Part shown: positions 25,726 to 33,913 of the stretch, one piece after another
Layout of the letters: the number at the start of each line of letters is the position of its first letter
Numbering within the stretch: position 1 is the stretch's first letter
Assembly: GCF_001307275.1 (NCBI RefSeq)
Contig: NZ_CP012831.1
Span: 3,836,501 to 3,900,500 of the forward strand
Source: Pseudomonas fluorescens
Lineage (GTDB): Bacteria; Pseudomonadota; Gammaproteobacteria; Pseudomonadales; Pseudomonadaceae
Reading direction: 5' to 3'
Length of the DNA stretch: 64,000 nucleotides
Made by a program: the position numbers and the translations under genes
Notes under the pieces: generated by a model
Told to the model about the DNA's origin: nothing
What the model saw: the letters and a program-made list of their open reading frames with translations, nothing else
Databases searched by the model: none

Positions 25726-26785
25726 CGTGCTGATCATGGCGGGCGGTACCGGCGGGCACGTGTTCCCGGCGCTGGCCTGTGCCCGGGAGTTCCAGTCACG
25801 GGGCTACACCGTGCACTGGCTGGGTACGCCGCGGGGCATCGAGAACGAATTGGTGCCTGGCGCCGGCCTCGAACTGCACCGGATCGACGCCAGCGGCCTG
25901 CGGGGCAAGGGCAAGTTGTCGTTGCTCAAGGCGCCGCTGATGCTGCTCAAGTCGATCTGGCAGGCGCGAGCGATCATTCGTCGGTTGCGCCCGGTGTGCG
26001 TGGTCGGGTTCGGTGGTTATGTGACCGGCCCTGGCGGCGTTGCGGCAAAACTGGCCGGCGTGCCGGTGATCGTCCACGAGCAGAACGCCGTGGCCGGTAC
26101 CGCCAATCGGTTACTGGTGCCGTTGGCCGCCCGGGTCTGTGAAGCCTTTCCCGACACCTTTACCCTGTCGGGCAGCCGCCGCACCACCGGTAATCCGGTG
26201 CGTACCGAGCTGTTCCTGGAGACACCGCGCCCGGCCCTGGCTGGACGCAAGGCGCGTTTGCTGATCCTGGGTGGAAGCCTGGGGGCGGAACCGTTGAACA
26301 AATTGCTGCCCGAAGCCTTGTCGCTGGTCGCTCCCGACCTGCGGCCGGAAGTGTTCCATCAGGCAGGCAAACATCACGATGAAGTGACCGCCGAGCGCTA
26401 CCGCGCCGCCGGCGTCGAGGCGCAAGTGCAGCCTTTCATCAAAGACATGGCCCAAGCCTATGGCTGGGCCGACCTGGTGGTCTGCCGCGCAGGCGCGCTG
26501 ACCATCAGTGAACTGGCTGCCGCCGGTCTGCCCTCGATGCTGGTGCCTTTGCCCCACGCCATCGACGATCACCAGACCCGTAACGCCGATTATTTGGCCC
26601 GTGAAGGCGCTGCCTTCCTGATGCCGCAAAGAACGACTGGCGCCGCGGATCTCGCCGCCCGCCTGACAGAGGTTTTGATGCAGCCGCAACGACTTGAAGA
26701 CATGGCCCGCGCCGCCCGCCGCCTGGCCAAACCCGATGCCACGGCCCAAGTGGTCGATACCTGCCTGGAGGTGGCCCATGGTTGA
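25715..26785 (+). CDS. murG: UDP-GlcNAc:lipid I GlcNAc transferase MurG
   Basis: Peripheral membrane glycosyltransferase that makes lipid II. The 356-residue GT-B protein has the N-terminal G-loops MAGGTGGHVFPALA (about 6-19) and GFGGYVTGPGG (about 94), HEQNAVAGTANR, GGSLGAEPLN and the UDP-GlcNAc-binding CRAGALTISELAAAGLPS. The ATG at 25715 lies 11 bp inside ftsW; it overlaps murC by 8 bp. Confidence 0.96.
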   Translation: MGANVLIMAGGTGGHVFPALACAREFQSRGYTVHWLGTPRGIENELVPGAGLELHRIDASGLRGKGKLSLLKAPLMLLKSIWQARAIIRRLRPVCVVGFGGYVTGPGGVAAKLAGVPVIVHEQNAVAGTANRLLVPLAARVCEAFPDTFTLSGSRRTTGNPVRTELFLETPRPALAGRKARLLILGGSLGAEPLNKLLPEALSLVAPDLRPEVFHQAGKHHDEVTAERYRAAGVEAQVQPFIKDMAQAYGWADLVVCRAGALTISELAAAGLPSMLVPLPHAIDDHQTRNADYLAREGAAFLMPQRTTGAADLAARLTEVLMQPQRLEDMARAARRLAKPDATAQVVDTCLEVAHG

Positions 26786-28238
26786 GAATCGCAAAGCCAT
26801 GCCGCAACCGGAAATGCGCCGTATCCGCCGTATCCACTTCGTCGGTATCGGCGGCGTGGGCATGTGCGGGATCGCCGAGGTATTGCTGAACCTGGGTTAC
26901 CAGGTCTCGGGTTCCGACCTGAAAGCTTCCCCGGTCACCGAGCGCCTGGAGTCCTTCGGTGCGCAGATCTTTATCGGTCACCGTGCCGAGAACGCCGCCG
27001 ATGCTGACGTACTGGTGGTTTCCAGCGCCGTGAACACCTCCAACCCGGAAGTCGCCACCGCCCTGGAACGCCGCATTCCGGTGGTGCCACGGGCTGAGAT
27101 GCTCGCCGAGCTGATGCGCTATCGCCATGGCATCGCCGTCGCCGGTACCCACGGCAAAACCACCACCACCAGCCTGATCGCCTCGGTGTTCGCGGCCGGT
27201 GGCCTGGACCCGACGTTCGTGATCGGTGGTCGTCTGAATGCCGCGGGCACCAATGCCCAGCTGGGCACCAGCCGCTACCTGATCGCCGAAGCCGACGAGA
27301 GCGATGCGAGCTTCCTGCACCTGCAACCGCTGGTGGCCGTGGTGACCAACATCGACGCCGACCACATGGCGACCTACGACGGTGACTTCAACAAACTGAA
27401 GAAAACCTTCGTCGAGTTCCTCCACAACCTGCCGTTCTACGGTCTGGCCGTGGTGTGCCTGGACGACCCGGTGGTGCGTGAAATCCTGCCGCTGATCAAG
27501 CGTCCGACCGTGACCTACGGCTTTGGCGAAGACGCCGACGTGCGCGCCATCAATGTGCGCCAGCAAGGCATGCAGACGTTCTTCACCGTCTTGCGCCCTG
27601 ATCGCGAGCCGTTGGACGTGTCGGTGAACATGCCCGGCAACCACAACGTGCTCAATTCCTTGGCCACCATCTGCATCGCCACCGACGAAGGCGTCAGCGA
27701 TGAAGCCATCGTCCAGGGCCTGTCCGGGTTCCAGGGCGTGGGCCGACGTTTCCAGGTCTACGGCGAACTGCCGGTGGACGGCGGCAACGTGATGCTGGTG
27801 GACGACTATGGCCACCACCCGACCGAAGTCGCGGCGGTGATCAAGGCCGTGCGCGGTGGCTGGCCGGAGCGGCGCCTGGTGATGGTCTACCAGCCGCACC
27901 GCTATAGCCGCACCCGCGACCTGTATGACGATTTCGTCCAGGTGCTGGCCGACGCCAACGTGCTGCTGTTGATGGAAGTCTACCCGGCCGGTGAAGAGCC
28001 GATCCCCGGGGCCGACAGCCGCCAGCTGTGCCACAGCATTCGTCAACGCGGCCAGTTGGACCCGATCTACATCGAACGTGGCGTGGACCTCGCGCCGCTG
28101 GTCAAGCCGTTGCTGCGCGCCGGCGACATCCTGCTGTGCCAGGGGGCCGGTGACATCGGTGGCCTGGCCCCGAAACTGTTGAAAAGTCCGTTATTCGCCG
28201 GAGCAATCGTGGCCTCCAGCGAGGGGAAACTGAAATGA
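26778..28238 (+). CDS. murC: UDP-MurNAc:L-alanine ligase
   Basis: First amino-acid ligase of the cytoplasmic peptidoglycan pathway. The 486-residue protein has the nucleotide-binding start IHFVGIGGVGMCGIAEVL (about 17-34), P-loop AVAGTHGKTTTTSLIASVF (about 120-138), EADESDASFLHLQP, NIDADHMATYDGDF and DDYGHHPTEVAAVI. ATG at 26778; 4-bp overlap with ddlB. Confidence 0.96.
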   Translation: MVENRKAMPQPEMRRIRRIHFVGIGGVGMCGIAEVLLNLGYQVSGSDLKASPVTERLESFGAQIFIGHRAENAADADVLVVSSAVNTSNPEVATALERRIPVVPRAEMLAELMRYRHGIAVAGTHGKTTTTSLIASVFAAGGLDPTFVIGGRLNAAGTNAQLGTSRYLIAEADESDASFLHLQPLVAVVTNIDADHMATYDGDFNKLKKTFVEFLHNLPFYGLAVVCLDDPVVREILPLIKRPTVTYGFGEDADVRAINVRQQGMQTFFTVLRPDREPLDVSVNMPGNHNVLNSLATICIATDEGVSDEAIVQGLSGFQGVGRRFQVYGELPVDGGNVMLVDDYGHHPTEVAAVIKAVRGGWPERRLVMVYQPHRYSRTRDLYDDFVQVLADANVLLLMEVYPAGEEPIPGADSRQLCHSIRQRGQLDPIYIERGVDLAPLVKPLLRAGDILLCQGAGDIGGLAPKLLKSPLFAGAIVASSEGKLK

Positions 28239-29200
28239 CTGCTGCCTACGCCAACCTGGTCTCGACCCTCGATCCGCAAGCCTTCGGCCGCGTGGCCGTG
28301 CTGTTCGGTGGCAAGAGCGCCGAGCGCGAGGTGTCCCTCAAGTCCGGCAACGCCGTGTTGCAAGCCTTGCAAAGTGCCGGCGTCGACGCCTTCGGCATCG
28401 ACGTGGGCGACGATTTCCTGCAGCGCCTGCTGAGCGAAAAGATCGATCGCGCGTTCATCATCCTCCATGGTCGCGGCGGCGAAGACGGCAGCATGCAAGG
28501 CCTGCTCGAATGCCTGGGGATCCCCTACACCGGCAGCGGCATCCTGGCATCCGCCCTGGCGATGGATAAACTGCGCACCAAGCAGGTCTGGCACAGCCTC
28601 GGTATTCCGACGCCGCGTCACGCCGTGCTGGCGTCCGAGGCCGATTGTATTTCGGCGGCCACGGAACTGGGCTTCCCTTTGATCGTCAAACCGGCCCATG
28701 AAGGTTCAAGTATCGGCATGGCGAAAGTGAATTCGCTGCCTGAGTTGACCGCGGCATGGAAGGACGCCAGTTCCTACGATTCGCAAGTGTTGGTCGAACA
28801 ATGGATCACCGGTCCCGAGTTCACCATCGCCACCCTGCGTGACCAGGTGTTGCCCCCGATTGCGCTGGGCACGCCCCACACGTTCTACGACTACGACGCC
28901 AAGTACATCGCCAACGATACCCAGTACCGCATTCCCTGCGGGCTGGACGCTGCCAAGGAAAAAGAACTGATGGACCTCACGGCCAAGGCCTGTGAGGCGC
29001 TGGGTATCGCCGGTTGGGGCCGGGCAGACGTGATGCAGGACGCCGATGGGCAGTTCTGGTTCCTGGAAGTCAACACCGCGCCCGGCATGACCGATCACAG
29101 CCTGGTACCGATGGCGGCCCGTGCCGCCGGTCTGGATTTCCAGCAACTGGTGCTGTCGATCCTGGCGGCCAGTGTCGGCCCTCAAGAGCCAAGAGGTTAA
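28235..29200 (+). CDS. ddlB: D-alanine:D-alanine ligase
   Basis: ATP-grasp enzyme that makes the D-Ala-D-Ala used by MurF. The 321-residue protein has GRVAVLFGGKSAEREVSLKSG (about 21-41), LHGRGGEDGSMQGLLE (about 76-91), GFPLIVKPAHEGSSIGM and the C-terminal metal site FLEVNTAPGMTDHSLVP. It sits in the dcw cluster between murC and ftsQ, the ddlB position; a second ligase (ddlA) may exist elsewhere. Confidence 0.95.
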   Translation: MTAAYANLVSTLDPQAFGRVAVLFGGKSAEREVSLKSGNAVLQALQSAGVDAFGIDVGDDFLQRLLSEKIDRAFIILHGRGGEDGSMQGLLECLGIPYTGSGILASALAMDKLRTKQVWHSLGIPTPRHAVLASEADCISAATELGFPLIVKPAHEGSSIGMAKVNSLPELTAAWKDASSYDSQVLVEQWITGPEFTIATLRDQVLPPIALGTPHTFYDYDAKYIANDTQYRIPCGLDAAKEKELMDLTAKACEALGIAGWGRADVMQDADGQFWFLEVNTAPGMTDHSLVPMAARAAGLDFQQLVLSILAASVGPQEPRG

Positions 29201-29203
29201 GCC

Positions 29204-30070
29204 ATGCAAGGCGCATCGCTTCGTCATCAGCCATCCGCACCCGGTCGCAAGCCGGTGCCGCGGGGTGCCAGCCGAATGGTGGCCAAAGAGCCGATGTCGG
29301 CGCGCTTGCCGAAAGCCAACTTTGGTTTTCTCAAGAGCCTGTTCTGGCCGGTGCTGCTGGTGGCGTTGGGGTTCGGTACCTATGAAGGCGCGCAACGGTT
29401 GCTGCCTTATGCCGACCGGCCGATCGCCCGGATCAACGTCCAGGGCGACCTGAGCTACATCAGCCAGCAGGCAGTGCAGCAGCGGATCGCCCCGTTCGTC
29501 GCGTCGAGTTTCTTCACCATCGACCTGGCGGGCATGCGCACGGAGCTGGAGCAGATGCCCTGGATCGCTCACGCCGAAGTCCGGCGGGTGTGGCCCGACC
29601 AGGTGTCGATTCGCCTGGAAGAGCAACTGCCGGTGGCCCGTTGGGGCGACGAGTCGTTGCTGAACAACCAGGGCCAGGCGTTTACGCCGCGAGAACTGGC
29701 CAACTATGAACATTTGCCACAACTGTTCGGTCCACAGCGGGCCCAGCAGCAAGTGATGCAGCAATACCAGGTGTTGAGCCAGATGCTGCGGCCGTTGGGC
29801 TTCTCCATCGCGCGCCTGGAATTGCGTGAGCGCGGCAGTTGGTTCCTGACCACTGGCGCGGGCAGCTCGGGGCCGGGCATCGAGCTGTTGCTCGGGCGCG
29901 GCAACCTGGTGGAAAAGATGCGCCGCTTCATCGCCATCTATGACAAGACGCTCAAAGAACAGATTACGAACATTGCGCGCATCGATCTGCGCTACGCCAA
30001 CGGCCTGGCCGTTGGCTGGCGGGAACCTGTAGCGCCGACGACGGCCGAACCCGCCGTCGCGAAGAATTAA
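29204..30070 (+). CDS. ftsQ: Cell division protein FtsQ
   Basis: Bitopic divisome protein that recruits FtsB and FtsL. The 288-residue protein has a basic cytoplasmic tail (1-45), a transmembrane helix (LFWPVLLVALGFGTYEGA, about 46-63), a POTRA domain (IARINVQGDLSYISQQAVQQ...PWIAHAEVRRVWPDQVSIRLEEQ, about 75-145) and the FtsQ beta domain. It begins 3 bp after ddlB and ends 15 bp before ftsA. Confidence 0.95.
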   Translation: MQGASLRHQPSAPGRKPVPRGASRMVAKEPMSARLPKANFGFLKSLFWPVLLVALGFGTYEGAQRLLPYADRPIARINVQGDLSYISQQAVQQRIAPFVASSFFTIDLAGMRTELEQMPWIAHAEVRRVWPDQVSIRLEEQLPVARWGDESLLNNQGQAFTPRELANYEHLPQLFGPQRAQQQVMQQYQVLSQMLRPLGFSIARLELRERGSWFLTTGAGSSGPGIELLLGRGNLVEKMRRFIAIYDKTLKEQITNIARIDLRYANGLAVGWREPVAPTTAEPAVAKN

Positions 30071-30085
30071 GAAGAGGCAGGACCC

Positions 30086-31345
30086 ATGGCAAACGTGCAA
30101 AGCGGGAAAATGATCGTCGGTCTCGATATCGGCACTTCCAAGGTGGTGGCGCTGGTAGGCGAAGTCGCGGACGACGGCACGCTGGTCATCGTCGGGATCG
30201 GTACACACCCGTCCCGCGGCTTGAAAAAAGGCGTGGTGGTGAATATCGAGTCCACCGTGCAATCGATCCAGCGCGCCATCGAAGAGGCGCAGCTGATGGC
30301 CGGTTGCCGGATCCACTCGGCGTTCGTCGGCGTGGCGGGCAATCACATCCGCAGCCTGAACTCCCACGGCATCGTGGCGATTCGTGATCGCGAAGTCAGC
30401 TCCGCGGACCTTGAGCGCGTACTCGACGCGGCCCAGGCCGTGGCGATCCCGGCCGACCAGCGTGTGCTGCACACCCTGCCGCAGGATTACGTGATCGATA
30501 ACCAGGAAGGCGTGCGTGAGCCCCTGGGCATGTCCGGCGTGCGCCTGGAAGCCAAGGTCCACGTGGTGACCTGTGCGGTGAACGCCGCGCAGAACATCGA
30601 GAAATGCGTGCGTCGCTGCGGCCTGGAAATCGACGACATCATCCTCGAGCAACTGGCCTCGGCCTACTCGGTGCTGACCGACGACGAGAAAGAACTGGGC
30701 GTGTGCCTGGTGGACATCGGCGGCGGCACCACCGACATCGCAATCTTCACCGAAGGCGCGATCCGCCACACGGCCGTGATCCCGATTGCCGGCGACCAGG
30801 TGACCAACGACATCGCCATGGCGTTGCGCACTCCGACCCAGTACGCCGAGGAAATCAAGATCCGTTACGCCTGCGCCCTGGCGAAGCTGGCCGGTGCCGG
30901 TGAAACCATCAAGGTGCCAAGCGTCGGCGACCGTCCACCGCGCGAATTGTCGCGCCAGGCCCTGGCCGAAGTGGTCGAGCCGCGCTACGACGAGCTGTTC
31001 ACGCTGATCCAGGCCGAACTGCGTCGCAGCGGCTACGAAGACCTGATCCCGGCCGGCATCGTGCTGACCGGCGGTACGTCGAAGATGGAAGGTGCGGTCG
31101 AGCTGGCCGAAGAGATTTTCCACATGCCGGTGCGCCTGGGCGTGCCCCATGGCGTCAAGGGCCTGGATGACGTGGTCCGCAACCCGATCTATTCCACCGG
31201 CGTGGGCCTGTTGATGTACGGCCTGCAGAAACAGTCCGACGGGATCTCGTTTTCAGGGATCGGCAGCCGCGACAGCTACAGCAGCGACGAGCCGAAGGCA
31301 CCGCTGTTCGAGCGGCTCCAGGCTTGGGTCAAAGGCAACTTCTAA
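30086..31345 (+). CDS. ftsA: Cell division protein FtsA
   Basis: Actin-like ATPase that tethers FtsZ to the membrane. The 419-residue protein has phosphate loops VGLDIGTSKVVALVGEV (about 10-26) and VDIGGGTTDIAIFTEGA (about 208-224), an adenosine site LTGGTSKMEG, and a C-terminal amphipathic helix (LFERLQAWVKGNF) that serves as the membrane tether. AAGAGGCAGG lies upstream of the ATG. A 98-bp gap to ftsZ may hold a promoter; I could not identify a convincing one. Confidence 0.97.
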   Translation: MANVQSGKMIVGLDIGTSKVVALVGEVADDGTLVIVGIGTHPSRGLKKGVVVNIESTVQSIQRAIEEAQLMAGCRIHSAFVGVAGNHIRSLNSHGIVAIRDREVSSADLERVLDAAQAVAIPADQRVLHTLPQDYVIDNQEGVREPLGMSGVRLEAKVHVVTCAVNAAQNIEKCVRRCGLEIDDIILEQLASAYSVLTDDEKELGVCLVDIGGGTTDIAIFTEGAIRHTAVIPIAGDQVTNDIAMALRTPTQYAEEIKIRYACALAKLAGAGETIKVPSVGDRPPRELSRQALAEVVEPRYDELFTLIQAELRRSGYEDLIPAGIVLTGGTSKMEGAVELAEEIFHMPVRLGVPHGVKGLDDVVRNPIYSTGVGLLMYGLQKQSDGISFSGIGSRDSYSSDEPKAPLFERLQAWVKGNF

Positions 31346-31443
31346 ACAGTTTCAAAGCTTCACGCGGCAGGTTTCAGGCTTGGCGCTGGAAGACGCAGCA
31401 AACGCAGTAGGCGAAAAAACTAGAGAATGAAAGGAGAGGGAAA

Positions 31444-32637
31444 ATGTTCGAACTCGTAGACAACATCCCCGCTAGCCCGGTTATCAAAGTAATCGGTGTC
31501 GGCGGCGGCGGCGGCAACGCTGTCAACCACATGGTCAAGAGCAACATTGAAGGCGTTGAATTCATCTGCGCCAACACTGATGCCCAGGCGCTGAAATCCA
31601 TCGGCGCGCGGACCATCCTGCAACTGGGCACTGGCGTGACCAAAGGCCTGGGTGCCGGCGCCAACCCTGAGGTCGGTCGTCAGGCCGCTCTCGAAGACCG
31701 TGAGCGCATCGCTGAAGTCCTGCAAGGCACCAACATGGTGTTCATCACCACCGGCATGGGCGGCGGCACCGGTACGGGTGCGGCGCCAATCATCGCCGAA
31801 GTGGCCAAGGAAATGGGGATCCTCACCGTTGCGGTGGTGACCCGTCCGTTCCCTTTCGAAGGCCGCAAGCGTATGCAGATCGCCGACGAAGGTATCCGTC
31901 TGCTGTCTGAAAGCGTCGACTCGTTGATCACCATTCCCAACGAGAAGCTGCTGACCATCCTGGGTAAAGACGCAAGCCTGCTGTCGGCTTTCGCCAAGGC
32001 TGACGATGTACTGGCCGGTGCCGTTCGCGGTATCTCCGACATCATCAAGCGTCCAGGCATGATCAACGTCGACTTTGCCGACGTACGGACTGTCATGAGC
32101 GAAATGGGCATGGCGATGATGGGCACTGGCTGCGCCAGCGGTCCGAACCGTGCTCGCGAGGCCACCGAAGCGGCCATCCGCAACCCGTTGCTCGAAGACG
32201 TGAACCTGCAAGGTGCACGCGGCATCCTGGTGAACATCACCGCCGGTCCTGACCTGTCCCTGGGTGAGTACTCCGACGTGGGTAGCATCATCGAAGCCTT
32301 CGCTTCCGAGCACGCGATGGTCAAGGTCGGTACCGTTATCGATCCGGACATGCGCGACGAGTTGCACGTTACCGTGGTTGCCACCGGTCTGGGCGCGAAA
32401 ATCGAGAAGCCTGTGAAGGTCATCGACAACACCGTTCACACCTCCATGGCTTCGCAACCGCAACAACAAGTGGCTTCGCGCCAGGAAGCGCCTGCGGTGA
32501 ACTACCGTGACCTGGACCGTCCGACCGTCATGCGCAACCAGGCTCAGGCCGGTACTGCGACTGCCGCGAAGATGAATCCGCAAGACGATCTGGATTACCT
32601 GGACATCCCGGCTTTCCTGCGTCGTCAGGCCGATTGA
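31444..32637 (+). CDS. ftsZ: Cell division protein FtsZ
   Basis: Tubulin-like GTPase that forms the Z ring. The 397-residue protein has GVGGGGGNAVNHM (about 18-30), the tubulin signature GMGGGTGTGAAP (about 103-114), the synergy loop region VDFADVRTVMSEMGMAMMG (about 205-223) and a linker rich in Gln and Ala. The end motif DYLDIPAFLRRQ is the tail that binds FtsA and ZipA. AAAGGAGAGGG precedes the ATG by a few bases, a strong ribosome binding site suited to high expression. Confidence 0.98.
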   Translation: MFELVDNIPASPVIKVIGVGGGGGNAVNHMVKSNIEGVEFICANTDAQALKSIGARTILQLGTGVTKGLGAGANPEVGRQAALEDRERIAEVLQGTNMVFITTGMGGGTGTGAAPIIAEVAKEMGILTVAVVTRPFPFEGRKRMQIADEGIRLLSESVDSLITIPNEKLLTILGKDASLLSAFAKADDVLAGAVRGISDIIKRPGMINVDFADVRTVMSEMGMAMMGTGCASGPNRAREATEAAIRNPLLEDVNLQGARGILVNITAGPDLSLGEYSDVGSIIEAFASEHAMVKVGTVIDPDMRDELHVTVVATGLGAKIEKPVKVIDNTVHTSMASQPQQQVASRQEAPAVNYRDLDRPTVMRNQAQAGTATAAKMNPQDDLDYLDIPAFLRRQAD

Positions 32638-32749
32638 TGAAATGTATCAGGGGGATACGGGTGATTGGTGTTCAGCAAAGGTCTGGTCTGCTATCATCGC
32701 CAGCCTTTGTTGATACCAGTTCGCAATTTGCGCTGAAGCGGCCCATGCC

Positions 32750-33661
32750 ATGATTAAACAACGCACCCTGAAGAATATTATCCGTGCCACAGGTGTCGGC
32801 TTGCACTCCGGCGAGAAGGTCTACCTGACCCTCAAGCCCGCGCCTATCGATACCGGCATTGTGTTTTGTCGTGCCGACCTCGACCCTGTGGTGCAGATTC
32901 CTGCTCGCGCGGAAAACGTTGGTGAAACCACTATGTCGACCACACTGGTCAACGGTGACACCAAAGTGGATACGGTGGAGCATTTGCTCTCGGCCATGGC
33001 TGGCCTGGGCATCGATAACGCCTACGTCGAGCTCTCCGCGTCCGAAGTCCCGATCATGGATGGCAGTGCCGGACCCTTCGTATTCCTGATTCAATCGGCT
33101 GGCCTGGAAGAGCAGGACGCAGCCAAGAAGTTCATCCGCATCCTGCGGGAAGTGACAGTGGAAGACGGCGACAAGCGCGCCACTTTCGTCCCTTTCGAAG
33201 GTTTCAAGGTGAGCTTCGAGATCGATTTCGATCATCCGGTTTTCCGTGACCGCACCCAGAGTGCAAGCGTGGATTTTTCCAGTACTTCGTTCGTAAAAGA
33301 AGTCAGCCGCGCCCGTACCTTTGGTTTCATGAGTGATATCGAGTACCTGCGCAAGCACAACCTCGCACTCGGCGGCAGTGTTGAAAACGCGATCGTGGTC
33401 GATTCCGATGGTGTATTGAACGAAGACGGTCTTCGTTATGAAGACGAATTCGTCAAGCACAAGATCCTCGATGCAATCGGCGACCTCTACCTGCTGGGCA
33501 ATAGCCTGATTGGTGAGTTCAAGGGCTTCAAGTCCGGCCACGCACTGAACAACCAGCTGCTGCGCAAGTTGATTGAGCAGAAAGATGCTTGGGAAGTCGT
33601 GACGTTCGAAGACGCCAGCACCGCACCAATCTCTTACATGCGCCCTGTCGCGGCGGTGTAA
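32750..33661 (+). CDS. lpxC: UDP-3-O-acyl-N-acetylglucosamine deacetylase
   Basis: Zinc deacetylase that commits UDP-acyl-GlcNAc to lipid A synthesis. The 303-residue protein shows the zinc-site histidines in VDTVEHLLSAMAGLGIDNA (about 74-92) and in KHKILDAIGDLYLLG with His/Asp (about 237-250), plus SGHALNNQLLRKL near the end. KNIIRATGVGLHSGEKV is the standard N-terminal region. It follows ftsZ after 112 bp and ends 22 bp before a terminator. TATCAT at 32692 could be a -10 box, without a good -35 partner. Confidence 0.97.
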   Translation: MIKQRTLKNIIRATGVGLHSGEKVYLTLKPAPIDTGIVFCRADLDPVVQIPARAENVGETTMSTTLVNGDTKVDTVEHLLSAMAGLGIDNAYVELSASEVPIMDGSAGPFVFLIQSAGLEEQDAAKKFIRILREVTVEDGDKRATFVPFEGFKVSFEIDFDHPVFRDRTQSASVDFSSTSFVKEVSRARTFGFMSDIEYLRKHNLALGGSVENAIVVDSDGVLNEDGLRYEDEFVKHKILDAIGDLYLLGNSLIGEFKGFKSGHALNNQLLRKLIEQKDAWEVVTFEDASTAPISYMRPVAAV

Positions 33662-33683
33662 GCAAAAAACCTCTCTAGTTTTT

Positions 33684-33711
33684 AAGGGCTGCCTTCGGGT
33701 GGCCTTTTTTT
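33684..33711 (+). terminator. Terminator after lpxC
   Basis: A 9-bp stem with three G-T pairs (AGGGCTGCC / GGTGGCCTT) closes a TTCG tetraloop and is followed by a run of T. It ends the dcw-lpxC transcript. Confidence 0.88.
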
Positions 33712-33746
33712 ATGGTCGGGTTTTCGTCGGGGGCGAAGGGGAAACT

Positions 33747-33877
33747 TGTGGCGAGGGAGCTTGCTCCCGCTGGGGCGTGCAGCGGCCCTGAAATCTGGCG
33801 CCGCGGTGTTTCAAACTCATTAGTCAGGGCCGTTTGGGGCTGCTGCGCAGCCCAGCGGGAGCAAGCTCCCTCGCCAC
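33747..33877. repeat. REPIN of a second REP family
   Basis: TGTGGCGAGGGAGCTTGCTCCC (from 33747) is answered by GGGAGCAAGCTCCCTCGCCAC (to 33877). This palindrome differs from the TGTGGGAGCGAGC family in the rest of the window. The 80-nt spacer holds the partial repeat GGCTGCTGCGCAGCC. It lies between lpxC and the diguanylate cyclase gene. Confidence 0.85.
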
Positions 33878-33913
33878 CGAGCGCAGTGTCCATAGCCTTT
33901 GGGTGCTCCGGTG

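Noticed and set aside
33747..33877. Attachment-site or insertion-sequence end downstream of lpxC
   Set aside because: The inverted repeats match a REPIN; there is no transposase, integrase or target duplication visible.
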